From a virus: a DNA stretch of 31,030 bases. This document shows positions 23,725-31,030 of this stretch, piece after piece. Under the pieces are notes generated by a model. That model saw only the letters and a program-made list of their open reading frames with translations, did no database searches and was not told where the DNA came from. Position numbers and translations under genes: made by a program. The number at the start of each line of letters is the position of its first letter. Positions within the stretch are counted from its first letter, which is position 1. The stretch spans positions 1-31,030 of the IMG/VR virus record IMGVR_UViG_3300037508_001042, one strand, 5' to 3'.

Positions 23725-24701
23725 ACTGGAATCTCCTTGATCTGGGACTGGGTTTGGGATATCTCGGTATCTTTGATAGCGATTGACAAGTTGCAGCTTT
23801 TTGCCTGTGCTACTAAGACTGCTAGTCGATCTCTCTTTTGTTTCATATGTGCTACAGTTTCAGCCCTGGCAAGCAAAGATTCGATTACGTCGTAAAATTT
23901 CTGACCAGGAAATTTACGGTTCAGAATGTTGTCAACCACCTTTTTTAGGGAATCCCGGCGAGAACCGTGTTCGCGGTATTGTCGGACTGTCTCCACAAAC
24001 AGAGAAAGCCAGCCCTCCATGTCCCTGTATTTCTGTAATTTTGCGTCCGATTCAGTTAAACGCAAAACCTTTATTTCCAGGGCGGCATAGCGGCACTCAG
24101 CCGATTCTAGCTTTGTGGCGCGTTCGTCTAGCAAAGCCAGCTTGTCCACAGCCTCTTGGACCCAAAGCAGTTCTTCTACGCCCTTGGCTAGTCTAGCCTC
24201 TTCTTCTTGGTATGTTGTGACCTGTGCTTTCGTTTTCGTCACCCGGCTGTTGATCTCAGCCATCGATTCATCAATGACCGAAAGATCGACTATCCGGTTT
24301 AGCTCCTTAGCCATTTGTCCCGGGGTCAGAGAAAGCAGAAACACGGGATCATGCTGGCCCTGAAAGTTAATGTCCTCCATCGCTAATAACTGGCTAACCG
24401 GGACGGGTTGCTGTGTTCCCGTAGCCAGATACTTTTGGCCGTTGACCGAGTATCCGTAGTTCTTTTTGTCCTTGAACCGAATTACTAATCCTTTGTCTGT
24501 CTTGATCCCGACTCGCGTGTCATCGGTTCCGTGGGTGGGCAGACCACTGATCGGGCGATGTTCTACAAGCCATCGAATCGCACGGATAATTGCTGACTTG
24601 CCAGTATCGCTCTGGCCCACGATAGCCGTAATGTGAGGGCCAAATGTGACCTGGAGGTCTTTGTGCCGTTGGAAATTCTTGAGTCGTAATTCTTGAATCA
24701 T
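23697..24701 (-). CDS. Rad50/SbcC-like ATPase, N-terminal lobe ending at a zinc hook (334 aa)
   Basis: Walker A is GQSDTGKS (residues 29-36), after the standard opening LRLKNFQRHKDLQVTF. The Q-loop lies in NFQGQHDP. A long coiled coil fills about 140-320. The protein stops four residues after CPSC (327-330), the zinc-hook motif that normally sits at the middle of a full-length Rad50. The returning coil and Walker B lobe are encoded separately downstream, after the nuclease gene. The start overlaps the exonuclease-fusion stop as ATGA. The split at the hook would need two or more chains to assemble. Confidence 0.88.
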   Translation of the reverse strand: MIQELRLKNFQRHKDLQVTFGPHITAIVGQSDTGKSAIIRAIRWLVEHRPISGLPTHGTDDTRVGIKTDKGLVIRFKDKKNYGYSVNGQKYLATGTQQPVPVSQLLAMEDINFQGQHDPVFLLSLTPGQMAKELNRIVDLSVIDESMAEINSRVTKTKAQVTTYQEEEARLAKGVEELLWVQEAVDKLALLDERATKLESAECRYAALEIKVLRLTESDAKLQKYRDMEGWLSLFVETVRQYREHGSRRDSLKKVVDNILNRKFPGQKFYDVIESLLARAETVAHMKQKRDRLAVLVAQAKSCNLSIAIKDTEISQTQSQIKEIPVCPSCNRPL

Positions 24702-25897
24702 CTGAGGGGTAGATATTTCTTAGGTACAAAATGTTCCTTGACCAGTTCTGCCTCGACCATCTGGACGCTAGCCAGGATCAGTTCGACGGCAGAGTCTATC
24801 CCATTGTATGTCAGCAACGGTACGAGAGGCGCGGCGGCAATGTTATTGGGTTGAGAGTTTTCTTCGCTATGAAAGTACTTCTCGACCTCGTCCGCAAAGA
24901 ACGGGACTCCGAGCCGGGCAAATGCCTGAAATTTCAAACCCGTTATCCCGCTCATGGGGTTTTCTATGTGGGCCGCCTGCATGGTATCGAACCACAGGTT
25001 CTTCGGCCACACCCCTAGCTTCTGGTAACTCCACCTAGCCTCGAATTTCATGTTCGCGGCAATCTTCTTTCCTGGGGATTCCAGGTAAGCGCGAATGCGA
25101 TCATGGTGTTCTTTGTAGACTGGGAATGCCACGCTACGCAGTTCCCCCTCGGCAACGAATGCAATGGACATAGTCCAAATCCGCATTCCTTGGAACTCGG
25201 GCTTTATCCCGTTCGTCTCGTAGTCAAAGGCAGAGAGATCGAGTGTGGCGGCCTGCGTCAGGAACTGGCCGATCTTCGCAGGATCGGTAAGAACCGTGAC
25301 GCAATCCTTGATATCCGGAACCCCGTGGTCCCACGGGCGACTAGCCAGACGCACCGCATCCCGTAGCCATCGGTACGCCCACATCTGGCTGATGTCCATC
25401 TGCCCCTTCTGAGGGGCCACAATCCCCACCGGACAAATCCACGCATTAAGCTGTTGGCAAGGAATCTGATGGCCGTACCACCGGTCAAATAGCTCTGCCG
25501 GTCGCTGCCAGAACCTGCCCACGACACTCTGAGTAGCCTTAGACCCGAACGGAATGACGACACGGGGACGCAATCTACTTAGCTCAGAGGCCATCAAAGG
25601 CTGGCAGTGCCGCCAAGCCTCCTCAGAGGCCCCAAAACACGCGGAAGCGGGTACTAGGACATAATCCCGCATCTCGATGCCAACACGCTTACAGAGGCCG
25701 TCTAAGCGATTATAGGGGCTATCCTGCAACCCGCTCGGAGAATCCTGCTCGACACCGTCCACAACAAAGACGATATCAGCCTGTTTTCCAGGCCATGTAA
25801 GCTTAGGGCTGCGACATTTTGCCGCAGCCCCACAAGCATTGCAGTTCGGTAACACAGATAACTGTTTTGTTATCTGCGGTTTAGTTAGTAGTGGCAT
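24698..25897 (-). CDS. Uracil-DNA-glycosylase-like domain fused to 3'-5' exonuclease (399 aa)
   Basis: The N-terminal part (residues about 15-185) starts with CNACGAAAKC, a Cys pattern like iron-sulfur family 4/5 uracil-DNA glycosylases. It continues with IVFVVDGVEQD, VLVPASACF and RPRVVIPFGSKA, matching the fold order of that family, although catalytic residues are not clear. The C-terminal part is a DnaQ-like proofreading exonuclease: Exo I in SAFDYETNG, Exo II in ANMKFEARW and Exo III in LLTYNGIDSA. Glycosylase-like and exonuclease modules precede a polymerase in SPO1-type DNA polymerases; here the gene stops after the exonuclease. The polymerase module should be encoded elsewhere. Junctions overlap on both sides (TAATG, ATGA). 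Confidence 0.75.
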   Translation of the reverse strand: MPLLTKPQITKQLSVLPNCNACGAAAKCRSPKLTWPGKQADIVFVVDGVEQDSPSGLQDSPYNRLDGLCKRVGIEMRDYVLVPASACFGASEEAWRHCQPLMASELSRLRPRVVIPFGSKATQSVVGRFWQRPAELFDRWYGHQIPCQQLNAWICPVGIVAPQKGQMDISQMWAYRWLRDAVRLASRPWDHGVPDIKDCVTVLTDPAKIGQFLTQAATLDLSAFDYETNGIKPEFQGMRIWTMSIAFVAEGELRSVAFPVYKEHHDRIRAYLESPGKKIAANMKFEARWSYQKLGVWPKNLWFDTMQAAHIENPMSGITGLKFQAFARLGVPFFADEVEKYFHSEENSQPNNIAAAPLVPLLTYNGIDSAVELILASVQMVEAELVKEHFVPKKYLPLR

Positions 25898-26907
25898 TAC
25901 ATCACCGCCGATTCCAGACTAGCGATCAAGGAGAAGTTGTCTCCGCGAATCTTTACCGTGTTCTGCCCCAGGTGGCAAGGGGTGTCGTATTTCAAAAGAT
26001 TCTGGATGTACTTGGGGTTCAAGGCAAATGACCGGGAAGGCCCCTCGTAATCGATGTCTCGAATCTCTTCGTAGAACCCGCTCATATTGCTAGCATGAAT
26101 CATCATCTTCTTGGGCTTTAGCCGGATGACGATCTGCTTGCCGGTAGAAGTGTCCGCTAAGAACGGAAGGGCTTTTTGAGTAGCGTCGAGAAGACCGGGA
26201 GGGAAGCGTAAGCTAGAAACGCACTCCGCATTGAAAACCTCCGACAAGTCGGGGAATTCGTCGGTGTACTTCCTAACGTACACTTCCAACCCAGTATAGG
26301 TCTTCATGCCAAACCAGTCGTCTCCGATATGGATCGCGGCAACGCCCAGCCCTGCAACCGCAGTACAGGACTCCCGGCGTATCAGAAAAGACCGCTCGAC
26401 TGGGCACTCAACCTTGTATCGCATTGCCTGATACCCATCGGTGGCTTGCAGTCCTTTTGGACTGATCTCCACGCATGTCCAGGCAAACTGTTCTGCTTCC
26501 TTGGCGGCACAGTCTGCCACCATAGCCAAACCGTCAGAAAACGCCGGTTGTACGTCTATCCAAGTCCGGGCGCGTTCCACGTTTTCCGAGTTCATCACAA
26601 CGTCTTGATGAACCGTGATCCCGATTCGTCGCATCCCGGGGCACTTAATCATCAGCCGTCCTTCGACAAGTTCTATGTCAACCTCGTCCTCCGACAGCTT
26701 ACGCAAAGTGTCAATGATGGGCCGGGCCGGGACAGCGCAGTTAAACTGCGTGGGCACTGCATGGAAACAGCAAATCTCTTCGTTGTAAGCGCTCACCCCG
26801 CCTGGGACAAACGTGTAACAGTCGCTCTGCTCTACGTTTTCAGTTCTGGCGATCCCTGGATGACAGGATTCGAGAACGCGAAGCAGTTCTTTACGATCTA
26901 TTTTCAT
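25897..26907 (-). CDS. DNA polymerase sliding clamp (DnaN/beta-like, 336 aa)
   Basis: The opening MKIDRKELLRVLESCHPGIA and the domain pattern FNCAVPARPIIDTLRKLSEDEV with ELVEGRLMIKC match the first domain of bacterial beta clamps. The end, RSFALNPKYIQNLLKY and VKIRGDNFSLIASLESAV, resembles the last clamp domain. The length of 336 is slightly shorter than bacterial DnaN (about 366). It would form a ring that tethers the polymerase and other replication proteins to DNA. It overlaps the next gene by one base and the nuclease gene before it by 17 bases. Confidence 0.8.
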   Translation of the reverse strand: MKIDRKELLRVLESCHPGIARTENVEQSDCYTFVPGGVSAYNEEICCFHAVPTQFNCAVPARPIIDTLRKLSEDEVDIELVEGRLMIKCPGMRRIGITVHQDVVMNSENVERARTWIDVQPAFSDGLAMVADCAAKEAEQFAWTCVEISPKGLQATDGYQAMRYKVECPVERSFLIRRESCTAVAGLGVAAIHIGDDWFGMKTYTGLEVYVRKYTDEFPDLSEVFNAECVSSLRFPPGLLDATQKALPFLADTSTGKQIVIRLKPKKMMIHASNMSGFYEEIRDIDYEGPSRSFALNPKYIQNLLKYDTPCHLGQNTVKIRGDNFSLIASLESAVM

Positions 26908-27418
26908 GGTTCAGTGACCTAAAAAAATTCAATGTCTCGATACACAGCCAGTCCTTTAGCCGCATCAGTTTTATGGGATGCCAGTCATCTTTAAGTATGC
27001 AACCGGTATCCGATCTGACTATGACGTTCGTAAGGACTAACGCATGTCTCCTGTCCCGTTTGTGTACTAGACACCAGTAGGGAACACCCGCCAAAGATGC
27101 CGCTCGCTTAGTCTGATCGAGAAAGCTTGCGTAAGTAGCATTCTTCGGCTTGTCTAGTAAGTCCTGGACAGTTGCACTGTTGTATCCTCTTTTCAATTCA
27201 AAGCAACAGAGGTTTAGTAATGCCTGACCCCGGTGATCCGTGGCGGTTATGTCGCCATAGCCGCCAGCCGTCGATTTGCCCTTTTTCCCGCGATTGGTGG
27301 CGCGGCCCCCTGAGCCGAGTACGCGCCAGAACAAATCGTCTTCTTTACCCTCAGACCACCACAGAGAAAGCATTACTGCAAACTCACGCTCCCAGGCAGA
27401 ACCCTTGGAACTACCCAT
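26891..27418 (-). CDS. PD-(D/E)XK endonuclease, resolvase-like (175 aa)
   Basis: The N-terminal helix (KGSAWEREFAVMLSLWW) and the conserved RVLGSGGRATNRGK precede GGYGDITATD, which supplies the Asp. CCFELKRGYNS then supplies the E-x-K pair of the PD-(D/E)XK nuclease core. Such phage nucleases include Holliday junction and flap-like resolvases, so recombination or debranching is the likely role. The helical C-terminus (HPIKLMRLKDWLCIETL) may bind DNA. It lies with clamp and exonuclease genes in the operon and overlaps both neighbours. Confidence 0.75.
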   Translation of the reverse strand: MGSSKGSAWEREFAVMLSLWWSEGKEDDLFWRVLGSGGRATNRGKKGKSTAGGYGDITATDHRGQALLNLCCFELKRGYNSATVQDLLDKPKNATYASFLDQTKRAASLAGVPYWCLVHKRDRRHALVLTNVIVRSDTGCILKDDWHPIKLMRLKDWLCIETLNFFRSLNHENRS

Positions 27419-27725
27419 TGGATTCTTGAGCCTCGATGGGGTTTTCCATTCCTACCGATTCCAATGCGGCTTGAGCCATCTGCGTGACCATCATCGCATA
27501 GTTCTCCGCATCCTTGACCTGCTTCAACATGCCTACGGCAACCAACTGCCAGAAGTACAACGCAAATTCAGGAGATTCGGTCGATAGATCGTAGGCTTCC
27601 TTGAAGAATTCCCCAAGAGGATTGTCCTTCTCGCCTTCGATGATCATGTGCAACAAGCTGTCCAGTGCGATCAGGTCAGCCTGGAGCGGCTCGATGATCT
27701 TGAAAAACTTAGTAGGTTCGCTCAT
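27411..27725 (-). CDS. Hypothetical helical protein (104 aa)
   Basis: GAGAGG precedes the ATG at 27725. The protein is acidic and almost fully helical (FKIIEPLQADLIALDSLL, SPEFALYFWQLVAVGMLKQ, YAMMVTQMAQAALES) with no membrane segment. No family is recognised. It overlaps both neighbours (8 and 17 bases), so it is made with the replication genes and may be an accessory or regulatory subunit. Confidence 0.7.
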   Translation of the reverse strand: MSEPTKFFKIIEPLQADLIALDSLLHMIIEGEKDNPLGEFFKEAYDLSTESPEFALYFWQLVAVGMLKQVKDAENYAMMVTQMAQAALESVGMENPIEAQESNG

Positions 27726-28020
27726 TTCGTCGCCTCTCTACCGCCGCCTGCACAGCGGGGTCATTTTTGTAATGGTCGATTTCAGACCGAATCGCACTTT
27801 GCGATATCTCTGGCTGGCCTGTCATCTGCATCAGTATCGCCTGCTCGTTCTCGACCATCTGTATTTTTGTCCGAAATCTTCGATTTCTTGTCTTGGGCAG
27901 TCGCGGTGTTGGGTTTGCCTTTGCAAATTCCTTACGATCAGCCAGTTGCTGGTAGCGTTCTTGTTTTCGGACCTTTCGCAAAATATCCCGGCGTTTTAGC
28001 ACTTTGTCACGTTTGTTCAT
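27709..28020 (-). CDS. Small basic helical protein (103 aa)
   Basis: The ATG at 28020 is chosen because it overlaps the upstream stop as ATGA and has AGAGGA just before it; an in-frame start at 28110 would run back into the exonuclease gene. The N-terminal 50 residues are very rich in Lys and Arg (MNKRDKVLKRRDILRKVRK), suggesting nucleic acid binding. The rest is helical (MVENEQAILMQMTGQPE, AVQAAVERRRNE). No named family is recognised. Confidence 0.65.
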   Translation of the reverse strand: MNKRDKVLKRRDILRKVRKQERYQQLADRKEFAKANPTPRLPKTRNRRFRTKIQMVENEQAILMQMTGQPEISQSAIRSEIDHYKNDPAVQAAVERRRNERTY

Positions 28021-28847
28021 TTCTTCATTCCTCTTGGAGTGGATGATCTCTCTATGTTTTTCAAAAGTTCGTCCCAGGCTATGGGGTTTTCTTGGGGCAC
28101 GGGGACGCATTTCGGTGTACCCGGAGCAGGAAGCTTGACTAGCTGTATGTTACGGTTGTAGATGTCGAGATGTTCCCACCAATCTTCTCGCCCTCTGTTA
28201 TGGCCGTTTACGAACTTACAAGCAGTTTTCATGCCGACCCTGGGCAATCCTGGTATACCGTCAGAACTGCACCCGGCCCATGCCTTGGCACTCGCGTATA
28301 GGCAAGGAGGTAAGTCAGAAAACGCCATCCTGAAATCTTCCTCAGAAAACACGGTTTGTGTACTAGGCTTGTAGACCACTACGCGAGTCCCCTCGATCAA
28401 CTGGTACAAGTCCTCGTCCGTGGAGACGATGTACACTTTTTTAGCGACATCCAGATTCCTGACACAAGATGCAATCAAATCGTCTGCCTCGAATCCCTTA
28501 GCCCAAAACACATTAGCCGCCCCCATTGCAGGTAAGTGCAACGTCCGAAGCAACTCGATCTCCGAGTGGAATAACTGACGATTGAGTTTTAGTTCCTCTC
28601 TCAGTTCCTCGGTCTTTCGGTTTTGCTTGTATTCTGGATAGACGCTCTTACGAAAATCGTAGCCGCCGTCGAAACAGAAAACCATAGTGTCAGCACACAG
28701 ATCGTTTTCCAGTTTCTTGCATGTGCGTATCAGACTGGAAAACACAAAATCAAGCCTCGGCGCGGCTCCTTTATAAGTGAAGTTCAAGGCATACCATGAT
28801 CGATATGCCAAATTCATCATATCCAGAATCGCGTATCGTTCAGCCAT
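28017..28847 (-). CDS. 5'-3' exonuclease/flap endonuclease (FEN-like, 276 aa)
   Basis: Active-site motifs appear in order: AILDMMNLAYRSW (first Asp), FCFDGGYDFRKSVYPEYK then QNRK, GFEADDLIAS and VSTDEDLYQLIE, with a helix-hairpin-helix like WAGCSSDGIPGLPRVGMKT. This is the PIN-like 5' nuclease family that removes RNA primers and flaps, as T5 D15 and T4 RNase H do. The length fits phage members. It is joined by a one-base TGATG overlap to the preceding gene and ATGA to the next. Confidence 0.9.
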   Translation of the reverse strand: MAERYAILDMMNLAYRSWYALNFTYKGAAPRLDFVFSSLIRTCKKLENDLCADTMVFCFDGGYDFRKSVYPEYKQNRKTEELREELKLNRQLFHSEIELLRTLHLPAMGAANVFWAKGFEADDLIASCVRNLDVAKKVYIVSTDEDLYQLIEGTRVVVYKPSTQTVFSEEDFRMAFSDLPPCLYASAKAWAGCSSDGIPGLPRVGMKTACKFVNGHNRGREDWWEHLDIYNRNIQLVKLPAPGTPKCVPVPQENPIAWDELLKNIERSSTPRGMKK

Positions 28848-29080
28848 CAGTCTTTGTTTCCTACCATCTGTTTACGCAGATCGTCGATCCGTTGGATTTG
28901 CTCAGTCATTTCGTTGTATTGCTTTCTGAGCTTATTTAACTCTCTGCGCACGCACATCCTTATCTCCTCCTTCTCAGTGTAGAGCAGGGTAGGGCAGATC
29001 GACAGTCGATGGTCAAGGGTATCCACCGCTTCTAGTAGCCCCTCGGCAGCATCAAGCAACAGATTACTTTGCATAATCAC
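28847..29080 (-). CDS. Small coiled-coil protein (77 aa)
   Basis: The frame opens at GTG 29080, which overlaps the RecA-like stop as GTGA; an ATG at 29074 would remove only two residues. The text LLLDAAEGLLEAVDTLDHRL and then EEIRMCVRRELNKLRKQYNEMTEQIQRIDDL is a helical coiled coil. No family is recognised. It lies between the RecA-like recombinase and the flap nuclease, so an accessory role in DNA processing is possible. Confidence 0.65.
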   Translation of the reverse strand: MIMQSNLLLDAAEGLLEAVDTLDHRLSICPTLLYTEKEEIRMCVRRELNKLRKQYNEMTEQIQRIDDLRKQMVGNKD

Positions 29081-30141
29081 GAATACCTCTTCTTTCTTTC
29101 AATGCGAATGGCGTTTTCGATGTCATCCCAGACTGCTTGCATCTTGTCAAACAGTTCGGTTTCCCGGCTGTCCTCTTCGATTTTGCGAATCAGTTCTTCG
29201 CGGTAGTAGCCTTTGTCGTACAGGTCGCTTACCACACGACCCCCGGACACCCCCCAAGACTTTTCTTCAATCAAGTAATCGACCGCCGCGCCCAAAGCAT
29301 CGATGCCGAAATCAGGCAAAATCGGAATAATCACGGTTCGTTCTTTACCATTGATTCGGTTTTTCTTGATGCGGAATACGGGCTTGATACCGATTATCCG
29401 CTCTTTGCCCTGGTATTCCTTGGTAATGGCTTTCCCGGGGGCAGTCCAGATTTCAAGACTGGCGTAGAACTTAATGGCATGGCCCCCAGATCGCGTCTTG
29501 GTAGGAGCGTAAGGACCGCCACCGATGTTGTCTCGGGTCTGTGAAATCGAGACTACGATGCTGCCAGACTGCTCAATTCCTTGAACAAGTCTGGGGAGAC
29601 GCTCAGAATTCAGCTTTGCCTTGCCGTCGCCATAAGACCCCTGGGTATCTTTACCTTGCTCCCGGCGCTTTGCGTTCTCCTGGATAAGTTCTTCCCGGGA
29701 TTCCGTAGAAAAGCTGTCCATCGAATCCAAAACCGCTACAATCTTCTTGCCTTCGCTCAACTTCTTGTCAAGGAAGTCATAGACCTTTTCAAGAAGCATA
29801 GGCTGGCCGTTAGAGGGTGTCATCACCTGTATTCGTTTGGCCGCCTTGCTCCCGAAGAAGACCTCGAAATCAAAGAAGCTTCCCACTTCGCCGTTGATGT
29901 GCCACAACTCGTATTCGTCGAAGTTCGGGTCGTTAGCCGCCTCTGCCAACATACTCAAGGTCGCAAGCGTTTTCCCGCTGGATGAGTCCCCGACATAAAA
30001 GCAGTACGTCCCCGCAATCATTCCTTTACGCCAGTCGCCCGATACGGCAAGGTTGAGTAAAGGACACCCAAGACTCAAGTACAAGCGAGATGTTTCTTTT
30101 GGTTTCGTGCCTTCTTCCAACGTCTTCATTGCTTTCTTCAT
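29077..30141 (-). CDS. RecA/UvsX-like recombinase (354 aa)
   Basis: The Walker A motif is GDSSSGKT (residues 51-58 from the chosen start), and Walker B is VAVLDSMDS near 135-143. SISQTRDNIGGG followed by TRSGGHAIKFYASLEIW is the loop and strand region of RecA-family recombinases. The ATG at 30141 overlaps the previous stop as ATGA and has AGGTGG upstream; GTG 30150 would add three residues. It would coat single-stranded DNA and drive strand exchange, working with the split Rad50-like ATPase and its nuclease in recombination-dependent replication or repair. Confidence 0.85.
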   Translation of the reverse strand: MKKAMKTLEEGTKPKETSRLYLSLGCPLLNLAVSGDWRKGMIAGTYCFYVGDSSSGKTLATLSMLAEAANDPNFDEYELWHINGEVGSFFDFEVFFGSKAAKRIQVMTPSNGQPMLLEKVYDFLDKKLSEGKKIVAVLDSMDSFSTESREELIQENAKRREQGKDTQGSYGDGKAKLNSERLPRLVQGIEQSGSIVVSISQTRDNIGGGPYAPTKTRSGGHAIKFYASLEIWTAPGKAITKEYQGKERIIGIKPVFRIKKNRINGKERTVIIPILPDFGIDALGAAVDYLIEEKSWGVSGGRVVSDLYDKGYYREELIRKIEEDSRETELFDKMQAVWDDIENAIRIERKKRYS

Positions 30142-30692
30142 TGATACCACCTGACAATGCTAGAGATGTTACGAATAGATGTTCTGATTTGTTCCAGGGA
30201 TTTTTCACGCATTTCGGAATCATGCAACGGAATACCCGCACTATTCCAAGGTTGGGGAAAGACAATCGAATGACCACCTCGCCACTGAAACCGGTTACAG
30301 TTCTCGACGTTGTCATCCAGCAAAAGGCAAGTCGGATGTGCGAGTAGCCATTTTTGCTTGATGAACACGATGTTCTCCATCGTGGCCCCGAAATGATCGT
30401 TTAGCCACTGGTACTTGCCATGTAAGCACTCGGGCGAGCTAAACGGCTGTGTGCAAAACACTACCTTTCCCCAAGTCGATGCCCAGTCCACAAGATCATT
30501 TGCCCAGGGATACAATGCTAGCCCAGTCCAAAATGACTGTGTACTCATTACCGCATCTAGCTTTGCTTGATGCTCCGTGGGTAGTAAACCGTGGCCCACG
30601 GTATCCCAGACAGAAGGATCGATTTCCGCTGAAACCTGAATCCCTGTCACCCAGTCTGCGAGAACCCCGTCTACGTCTAAGTAAATAATCAT
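30138..30692 (-). CDS. HAD-family phosphatase, 5'(3')-nucleotidase-like (184 aa)
   Basis: The N-terminus MIIYLDVDGVLADWV has the HAD catalytic DxD (D6, D8). Further motifs are VVFCTQPF (Thr of motif II), FIKQKW (Lys of motif III) and LLLDDNVEN (acidic motif IV). The DVDGVLAD form is typical of 5'(3')-deoxyribonucleotidases, which remove phosphate from nucleotides. A role in altering the dNTP pool is possible. A strong AGGAGG ribosome binding site precedes the ATG. It is the first protein gene of the minus-strand operon, and its stop is coupled to the RecA-like gene by ATGA. Confidence 0.8.
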   Translation of the reverse strand: MIIYLDVDGVLADWVTGIQVSAEIDPSVWDTVGHGLLPTEHQAKLDAVMSTQSFWTGLALYPWANDLVDWASTWGKVVFCTQPFSSPECLHGKYQWLNDHFGATMENIVFIKQKWLLAHPTCLLLDDNVENCNRFQWRGGHSIVFPQPWNSAGIPLHDSEMREKSLEQIRTSIRNISSIVRWYQ

Positions 30693-30713
30693 TGATTACC
30701 CTCCTGAATTAAG

Positions 30714-30788
30714 TTCCCCTAGATGGAGTTGAACCATCAAATCGGCCACGAAACGTGCCGCGTTTTTCCTGGATTAAACTATAGGGGA
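30714..30788 (-). tRNA. tRNA-like structure with defective anticodon arm (possible decayed tRNA)
   Basis: On the minus strand a 75-base cloverleaf can be drawn. The acceptor arm is TCCCCTA with TAGGGGA, the D arm is GTTT with AAAC and a loop containing GG, and the T arm is GATGG, TTCAACT, CCATC, with a perfect TTCRANY loop. Lengths between the arms are normal. The anticodon arm (CGGCA, CGTTTCG, TGGCC) has two mismatches, or one bulged G if shifted, and lacks the usual T at position 33, so no anticodon can be read safely (TTT by position). CCA is not encoded. It may be a decayed or highly diverged phage tRNA. It lies between the operon start and the partial gene. Confidence 0.5.
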
Positions 30789-30797
30789 AGTATCGTC

Positions 30798-31030
30798 CTA
30801 GCGGCAGCGGAGTCCGCGAATTGCTGCGCCAAACCTGCGGACAGGTCTTGCAACAAATCTTACAGACTTCTGAGCCACTTGTGCAGTCGCTTTCACAGGG
30901 ATTTCCACAAGTTTTACAGCTTTTTCTGCGGTAGCAGATACGGCTGATTGAACCCGTGGAAGCACGCATTTTCCGTTCTGGCAATCCTGTGCCTGCGCTC
31001 CGAGCGAGGTACTTAGCACCAAAACGACAC
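30798..31030 (-). CDS. Secreted small protein, N-terminus outside window (partial)
   Basis: The frame is open to the right edge of the window. Near the edge it reads VLVLSTSLGAQAQDCQNGKC, which looks like the end of a signal peptide (AQA cleavage) followed by a Cys-x-Asn-Gly-x-Cys pair. The rest is basic and helical (AEKAVKLVEIPVKATAQVA, ARPVRRFGAAIRGLRCR). The start codon is probably just outside; a TTG at 31022 is an unlikely start. The protein is likely exported. The role is unknown. Confidence 0.6.
   Translation of the reverse strand, partial: VVLVLSTSLGAQAQDCQNGKCVLPRVQSAVSATAEKAVKLVEIPVKATAQVAQKSVRFVARPVRRFGAAIRGLRCR

Noticed and set aside
28017-28110. Upstream start for the small basic protein at 27709-28020
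   Set aside because: The extra residues overlap the end of the flap exonuclease gene; the ATG at 28020 has a good ribosome binding site and an ATGA junction.
1-31030. CRISPR array, insertion sequence, integrase or lysogeny genes
   Set aside because: No regularly spaced repeats, transposase or integrase motifs, or repressor-like genes were seen on either strand.

Overview
This window is part of a tailed bacteriophage genome, most likely a siphovirus. It has a long tape measure gene, a tail assembly chaperone pair joined by a -1 frameshift signal, and a separate tail tube protein. It falls into two blocks that converge near position 20238: virion genes on the plus strand (1-18122, followed by a glycosyltransferase/methyltransferase gene to 20237), and a tightly overlapping replication, recombination and glycosylation operon on the minus strand (30692 down to 20240). 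I see no integrase, repressor, terminase, portal or DNA polymerase domain; the last three probably lie outside the window. Cys-rich modules beginning GACC, separated by Thr linkers, and several secreted proteins resemble what is seen in planctomycetes and related environmental bacteria. That host is an inference, not shown by the sequence.

Plus strand. The window opens in the C-terminus of a probable major capsid protein, followed by a strong terminator. Positions 386-4138 hold small or exported proteins: an unknown, a protein with a hydrophobic C-terminal helix, a signal-peptide protein, a papain-like cysteine peptidase interrupted by a 366-residue LAGLIDADG intein exactly at its catalytic Cys, and a one-helix membrane protein with a coiled coil. 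Fibre or appendage proteins follow (4149-7625, including a 54-residue gene). Then come the head-tail connectors, tail terminator, tail tube, chaperones G/GT, tape measure, two tail proteins and an 1138-residue Cys/Thr-rich protein that is probably virion-associated.

Minus strand, in order of transcription: HAD-type nucleotidase, RecA-like recombinase, a small coiled-coil protein, a 5'-3' flap exonuclease, two small proteins, a PD-(D/E)XK nuclease, a beta sliding clamp, a uracil-DNA-glycosylase-like/3'-5' exonuclease fusion, a Rad50/SbcC-like ATPase split into separately encoded pieces with the Mre11/SbcD-like nuclease between them, a small conserved gene, and two glycosyltransferases (GT2 and GT9-like). 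Most neighbours overlap by 1-35 bases (ATGA, TAATG or TGATG junctions), which suggests one translationally coupled transcript. Upstream of this operon lie a tRNA-like structure with a defective anticodon arm and a truncated secreted protein.

The most unusual features are the intein placed at a peptidase active site, the multi-part Rad50-like ATPase, the textbook frameshift signal (A AAA AAC plus a perfect 12-bp hairpin), and three glycosyltransferases next to a mucin-like Thr-rich protein, which may mean that the phage glycosylates its own virion.
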